Assembly (NCBI GenBank): GCA_039184055.1
Contig: JBCDBH010000221.1
Span: forward strand, 1 to 9,874
Direction of reading: 5' to 3'
DNA from: JBCDBH01 sp039184055
GTDB taxonomy: Bacteria > Acidobacteriota > Thermoanaerobaculia > Multivoradales > J023
Length of the DNA: 9,874 nt
A model generated the notes under the pieces. The model searched no databases. It saw only the letters and a list, made by a program, of their open reading frames with translations, and was not told the DNA's origin. A program made the position numbers and the translations under genes. How positions within the stretch are numbered: the stretch's first letter is position 1; each line of letters opens with the position of its first letter. Positions 6,901 through 9,874 of the stretch are shown one piece after another.

Positions 6901-7658
6901 GCCGCGGCTCGAGCTTTTTCTTTACCCTGCCGATCGCCACCGCCGACACCGTTCCAGCCATCATCCAACCCAAACCCCGTCGCCCCACAGCGATCGTCGA
7001 ACCCGAGCCGACGACGCCGAAACGACCGTTGCCGAACGCGGCGCGGATCCTGGTGGTCGACGACGAGCCGGTCAACCGTCACGTGCTCCAAGGTCATATC
7101 GCTTCAGCGGGGCATCAGGTCACGGTCGCTTCGGGAGGCGAAGACGCTCTCCGCTTGCTCGACGAGCGCTTCTTCGACCTGGTGCTGCTCGACGTCATGA
7201 TGCCGGGCTTGTCGGGTTACGAGGTGTGCCGACGTTTACGGCTGGTCCAAGGCATGCAGACCTTGCCGGTCATCTTCTTGTCGGCCCGCGACCAGCCGGG
7301 TGACATCGTCGACGGGCTGAGCCTGGGCGCCAACGACTATTTGACCAAACCGATCAGCCGCTCCGAGCTCTTGGCGCGCATCCAGCCGCATCTCGAGCTG
7401 GCGCGTCTCAACCGTGGTCTGGCCGACCAGGTCGAGGAGAAGCTCTCGCAGCTCAAAGTCTTGCGCGGCCTGCTGCCGATCTGCTCGCAGTGCAAAAAGA
7501 TTCGCGACGACGAAGGCTATTGGAGCGATGTCGAAATCTATATCCGCGAGCACTCCGAAGCTCAATTCAGTCACGGCATGTGTCCGGAGTGCTTGCGTGA
7601 GTATGCGCGGGCCAACAACCTCGACCTAGACGTCGACGAAGACCGGCCACAGGCTTAG
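3942..7658 (+). CDS. Propeller-type hybrid histidine kinase with receiver and C-terminal Cys4 module
   Basis: This is a 1238-residue membrane sensor kinase. A signal peptide or anchor covers residues 1-20. Residues about 35-640 form a periplasmic beta-propeller with Reg_prop-like repeats (GLPSDQLFGVVEDERGSLWV, DLDGRVWVGSDGDLGYL). A Y_Y_Y domain spans about 650-728 (YRYRLVGLDDAWTPW), and one membrane helix about 734-753. In the cytoplasm come HisKA with phospho-acceptor H784 (NTSHELRTPL) and HATPase_c with N899/N903 (HNLVGNAVKFT), D931 (DSGIGIP) and the G960-G965 loop (GGTGLGL). The receiver spans about 1035-1150, with D1040/D1041, phospho-acceptor D1084 (LLDVMMPG) and K1136. All catalytic residues are present. 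The architecture is that of HTCS-type hybrids, which often sense glycans, but there is no AraC helix-turn-helix. Instead residues about 1178-1225 carry C1181-x2-C1184, KKIRDDEGYW, H1211 and C1214-x2-C1217, a module seen at the C-terminus of many bacterial signalling proteins. Output must therefore pass to a partner or use this module. Ligand and partner are unknown. Confidence 0.93.
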   Translation: MVLRCLFGLLLIGLSLPLGARLPPPADGIPFVRHFPAAEIGDGPQVIGGIAGRNGLLYFAANRSVLEYDGARWRRSAAATARRFATDLDGRVWVGSDGDLGYLDPSGQDLVLVSLRDQLPEADRPTELIRGVEITRDGVYFLYTGQLIRWYDGQARVWRATADQSFDALGVHDDAIHVYVHQRGPVRWTATGPEVDPSTLARRDDESTVRRLLQIDGGWLTATRGGRLFRWRGALVETFSEQAETLIGGRPIAGLTRLSDGTWAIASRGAGLVTTTADGEVTRHLTTEHGLPSDQLFGVVEDERGSLWVGSGAGIFRLESSPLTFFHAPTHPQSLLSLTTVGDRTLLGSNDGGYVLEPREGPRPPRFTPIDGLVSSVNHWADTPLGILAANQDGIFTLQIGPNDSTTARRIGDPARTIVWNPDDRVAVATNDDYLEIWFPEGDGWRQTRLDRLVNEIVFDVVPDGPGIYWLITLGSRTLYRLDFEDGLDALPRVQALPLIAGWPRSLRIDDDLTFVNGGDVWRYDDDEQTLVRDPRLPLATLLPNAGSDRVEIKRLVDGDLWVFTRDRGRGLSRGPDGIYAFDGRGVTLPVQLTFDSHPDTTEPVYWLSTTIGPARFDTRWISTDRQDPIIRFLPPAAPREADATTPILEHATGAYRFETAVPYFHSEDQHNYRYRLVGLDDAWTPWTRETIKEYTNLAGRSYRFEVEARNGERPLGTSVFEFRVLPPWHQTWWARTLMVLTVIVGGLLYTRRLRHRVRRTRALNERLRAVDELKDEFLANTSHELRTPLFGIAGLAESMLDGHTGALPDPARASLEMIVASSQRLSHLVNDILDFSKLRHNNLELVHRAVDLAPLVDVVLTLSTPLIGSKKIRLVNAVPESLPAVDADENRLQQILHNLVGNAVKFTVRGRVSVHAEEIDGNMLHIAVRDSGIGIPENQQETIFQAFEQGDASIEREHGGTGLGLAVTRRLVELHGGTIGVDSEVGRGSSFFFTLPIATADTVPAIIQPKPRRPTAIVEPEPTTPKRPLPNAARILVVDDEPVNRHVLQGHIASAGHQVTVASGGEDALRLLDERFFDLVLLDVMMPGLSGYEVCRRLRLVQGMQTLPVIFLSARDQPGDIVDGLSLGANDYLTKPISRSELLARIQPHLELARLNRGLADQVEEKLSQLKVLRGLLPICSQCKKIRDDEGYWSDVEIYIREHSEAQFSHGMCPECLREYARANNLDLDVDEDRPQA

Positions 7659-7770
7659 GCTAGCTGGCCGCGACCGGGAATAGCCCGTTCGACAACATCG
7701 TTGCTCATTCTGGTCGGCATCTCTCCACCCCGTCCATTGGCGAGACCGTTGACATAAGCTAGCGAATTCC
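7659..7770. other. Intergenic region upstream of uvrA
   Basis: The 112-bp gap holds no convincing terminator for the kinase gene; GGCTA (from 7658) and a later TAGCC could pair only across a long loop. A TTGACA hexamer at 7749-7754 matches a sigma-70 -35 box, but the position 17 bp downstream already falls in the uvrA coding sequence, so it is not a credible promoter for this start. No clear Shine-Dalgarno sequence precedes the uvrA ATG (AGCGAATTCC). A uvrA promoter is expected here but I cannot place it. Confidence 0.5.
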
Positions 7771-9874
7771 ATGAAGAACATCACCGTACGCGGCGCCCGC
7801 GAGCACAACCTCAAGAACCTCGACCTATCCATCCCACGCAACCAGCTGGTGGTGATCACCGGTGTGTCGGGATCGGGTAAGTCGTCTCTCGCCTTCGACA
7901 CCCTCTTCGCCGAAGGGCAGCGACGCTATGTCGAATCCCTGTCGACGTACGCGCGGCAATTCCTCCAGCAGATGGAAAAACCCGATGTCGACGCCATCGA
8001 AGGTCTGTCGCCGGCCATTTCGATCGAGCAGAAGACAGTGTCGAAGAACCCGCGCTCGACCGTCGGCACGGTGACCGAGATCCACGACTATCTGCGTCTT
8101 CTCTACGCCTCGATCGGAATCCCGTATTGCCACGGATGCGGCGAGGAAATCCGACCGCAGACCGTGCAGCAAATGGTCGATCGCGTGCTCTCGCTGCCCG
8201 AGAAAACCCGGCTGGTGCTCTACGCGCCCTTTGTGCGGGGCAAGAAAGGCGAGTACAAAAAGCAGCTCGGGCAAATGCAACGCGAAGGCTTCGTACGGGC
8301 GCGGATCGACGGTGAGGTAGTCGATCTCACCGGTGAGCCACCGAGCCTCGACAAGAAAAAGAAGCACACCATCGACATCGTCATCGATCGTCTGGTGGTC
8401 AAGCCCGACATCGAAAAGCGGCTCACCGCGTCGATCGAGACCGCGCTCAAAGTCGGCAAGGGCCTCATTCTGCTCGCCCCCGAGGGCATGCGCGAAGAGA
8501 CCCTGTCGGAGAATTACGCCTGCGCCGAATGTGGCATCAGCCTCACCGAGATCACCCCACGGCTCTTCTCGTTCAACAGCCCCTACGGCGCGTGCACGAC
8601 CTGCTCCGGTCTCGGCACCCTGATGCGTATCGACCTCGACAAAGTGATCGTCGATCCCGAGCGGTCGATCGAAGCCGGCGCCATCGGTCCGTGGAAAGGC
8701 GGCAGCAGCTCGTTTCAGATGCGGATGCTCGAGTCGATCGGCGAACAGCTCGGTTTCAGCCTCGACACGCCGTGGCAAAAGCTACCTGAAGAAGTGCGCC
8801 AGATGCTCCTCTACGGCACGGGCGACAAAGAGATCAAATACGCCTTCGGCGGCAAGAAGCTCAAAGTCGAACGTCAAGCGCCCTACGAAGGGCTCATTCC
8901 ACGTCTCGAGCGTCGTCACAAAGAAACCGACTCGACCGCCGTGCGGGCCGAGATCGAGAAATACATGTCGGTCACGGTGTGTCCGGATTGCAACGGCCGG
9001 CGGCTGCGCGAAGAGGCCCTGGCGGTGCGGATCGGCGATTGGGCGATCGACCAGCTCGGCGCCCTACCGGTGAGCGAGCTCCGCCTGACGATGGACGCCC
9101 TCACTCTGTCCGAGCGTGAGCAATTCATCGTCGCCAAAGTACTCCAGGAGATTCGTGACCGGCTGCGCTTTCTCGACGATGTCGGCGTCGGCTACCTGAC
9201 TCTCGACCGCGCCTCGGGCACCCTCTCGGGTGGCGAAAGCCAGCGTATCCGTCTCGCCACCCAGATCGGCAGCAAATTGATGGGCGTGCTCTACGTGCTC
9301 GACGAGCCGTCGATCGGTCTACACCAGCGCGACAACGCACGGCTCATCGAAACCCTGCGGGAAATGCGCGACCTGGGCAATTCAGTGCTCGTCGTCGAGC
9401 ACGACGAAGACACCATTCGCGCCGCCGACTGGGTGCTCGACCTCGGCCCCGGCGCCGGGATCCACGGTGGCGAGCTGGTCGCCGAAGGCAGCCCCGACAC
9501 CCTCGAACGATTGGAACACTCGCTGACCGGCAAATACCTTTCCGGTGCGCTCGAAGTCCCCGTGCCCGTCGAACGCCGCCCGGCCAGTGACCGTCGTCTC
9601 GTGGTGCGTGGCGCACGTCACAACAACCTCACCAACATCGACGTGCCCTTCCCGATCGGCTTGTTCACCGTCGTCACCGGCGTCTCCGGATCGGGCAAGA
9701 GCAGCCTGGTCACCGACATCCTGCACAAAGCGTTGGCGCGTCACTTCTACCGCGCCATGGACAAACCGGGCGCCCACGACGGTATCGACGGTCTCGAGCA
9801 TCTCGACAAAGTCATCGCGATCGACCAAACCCCGATCGGTCGGACCCCGCGCTCCAATCCGGCCACCTACACTA
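7771..9874 (+). CDS. uvrA: UvrA, excinuclease ABC subunit A, 3' partial
   Basis: The frame is open for 701 codons to the window end with no stop or frameshift. UvrA proteins are usually about 940 residues, so roughly a quarter is missing. UvrA dimers find bulky DNA lesions in the cytoplasm and load UvrB in nucleotide excision repair. The start at 7771 gives the canonical beginning MKNITVRGAREHNLKNLDL. Visible elements: first Walker A GVSGSGKSS with K37; C120-x2-C123; the insertion-domain zinc site C251-x2-C254 and C275-x2-C278; CPDCNGRRL at 404-412; ABC signature LSGGESQRIRLA from 485; Walker B VLDEPSIGLH with D511 and E512; VVEHDEDTI; and the second Walker A GVSGSGKSS with K643. The tail IDQTPIGRTPRSNPATYT is typical of the region after it. 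The second signature and third zinc site lie beyond the window. No LexA-like operator was recognised upstream. Confidence 0.98.
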   Translation, partial: MKNITVRGAREHNLKNLDLSIPRNQLVVITGVSGSGKSSLAFDTLFAEGQRRYVESLSTYARQFLQQMEKPDVDAIEGLSPAISIEQKTVSKNPRSTVGTVTEIHDYLRLLYASIGIPYCHGCGEEIRPQTVQQMVDRVLSLPEKTRLVLYAPFVRGKKGEYKKQLGQMQREGFVRARIDGEVVDLTGEPPSLDKKKKHTIDIVIDRLVVKPDIEKRLTASIETALKVGKGLILLAPEGMREETLSENYACAECGISLTEITPRLFSFNSPYGACTTCSGLGTLMRIDLDKVIVDPERSIEAGAIGPWKGGSSSFQMRMLESIGEQLGFSLDTPWQKLPEEVRQMLLYGTGDKEIKYAFGGKKLKVERQAPYEGLIPRLERRHKETDSTAVRAEIEKYMSVTVCPDCNGRRLREEALAVRIGDWAIDQLGALPVSELRLTMDALTLSEREQFIVAKVLQEIRDRLRFLDDVGVGYLTLDRASGTLSGGESQRIRLATQIGSKLMGVLYVLDEPSIGLHQRDNARLIETLREMRDLGNSVLVVEHDEDTIRAADWVLDLGPGAGIHGGELVAEGSPDTLERLEHSLTGKYLSGALEVPVPVERRPASDRRLVVRGARHNNLTNIDVPFPIGLFTVVTGVSGSGKSSLVTDILHKALARHFYRAMDKPGAHDGIDGLEHLDKVIAIDQTPIGRTPRSNPATYT

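Noticed and set aside
7687..7704. Possible LexA/SOS-type operator before uvrA (GTTC...GTTG, CAAC-ATC-GTTG)
   Set aside because: Spacing and bases do not match the GTTC-N7-GTTC, GAAC-N4-GTTC or CTGT-N8-ACAG consensus, and a 4-bp dyad is expected by chance.
7825..8778. 317-codon minus-strand frame opposite uvrA
   Set aside because: It is a shadow of the strongly conserved UvrA frame and has no recognisable domain.

Overview
The window is GC-rich coding DNA with four same-strand (+) genes and no RNA genes, transposase or CRISPR array. Two adjacent genes encode von Willebrand factor A (VWA) proteins of the 'VWFA-related Acidobacteria' type. With the propeller-type hybrid histidine kinase and the base composition, they suggest a member of Acidobacteriota, perhaps a Thermoanaerobaculia-like or Holophagae-like lineage. 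That placement is inferred from family recognition only.

Layout. Positions 3-2516 hold the 3' part of a long VWA protein with a C-terminal tetratricopeptide-like region; its start lies outside the window. It overlaps by ATGA the start of a second, shorter, exported VWA protein (2513-3670), which has a full MIDAS metal site and a strong Shine-Dalgarno sequence. Positions 3942-7658 hold a very large hybrid histidine kinase: signal peptide, periplasmic beta-propeller, Y_Y_Y domain, one membrane helix, HisKA, HATPase_c, receiver, and a C-terminal Cys4 (CxxC...CxxC) module. After a 112-bp gap, positions 7771-9874 hold the first 701 codons of uvrA, the nucleotide excision repair damage-recognition ATPase, cut by the window end.

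The most unusual part is between the second VWA gene and the kinase. From 3659, inside the last codons of the VWA gene, to 3878 there are ten short palindromic units of 16-18 bp. Most have the form GTCG-N-TTCYGA-N'-CGAC, where the stem varies but stays self-complementary. They are separated by either a fixed trinucleotide (mostly TAC) or a conserved 8-9 bp linker related to GGTCTCAAG. Two units are in the opposite orientation. The array is followed directly by a perfect 17-bp inverted repeat (3886-3923) ending 18 bp before the kinase start codon. The stretch is about 48 % GC, well below the flanking genes. It looks like a structured RNA/3'UTR, a multi-site operator, or a small palindromic repeat family; the sequence alone does not decide which.

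Functionally, the two VWA proteins probably act together in the envelope and are translationally coupled. The kinase probably senses an extracytoplasmic ligand. uvrA looks like an unrelated housekeeping neighbour with its own transcription start.
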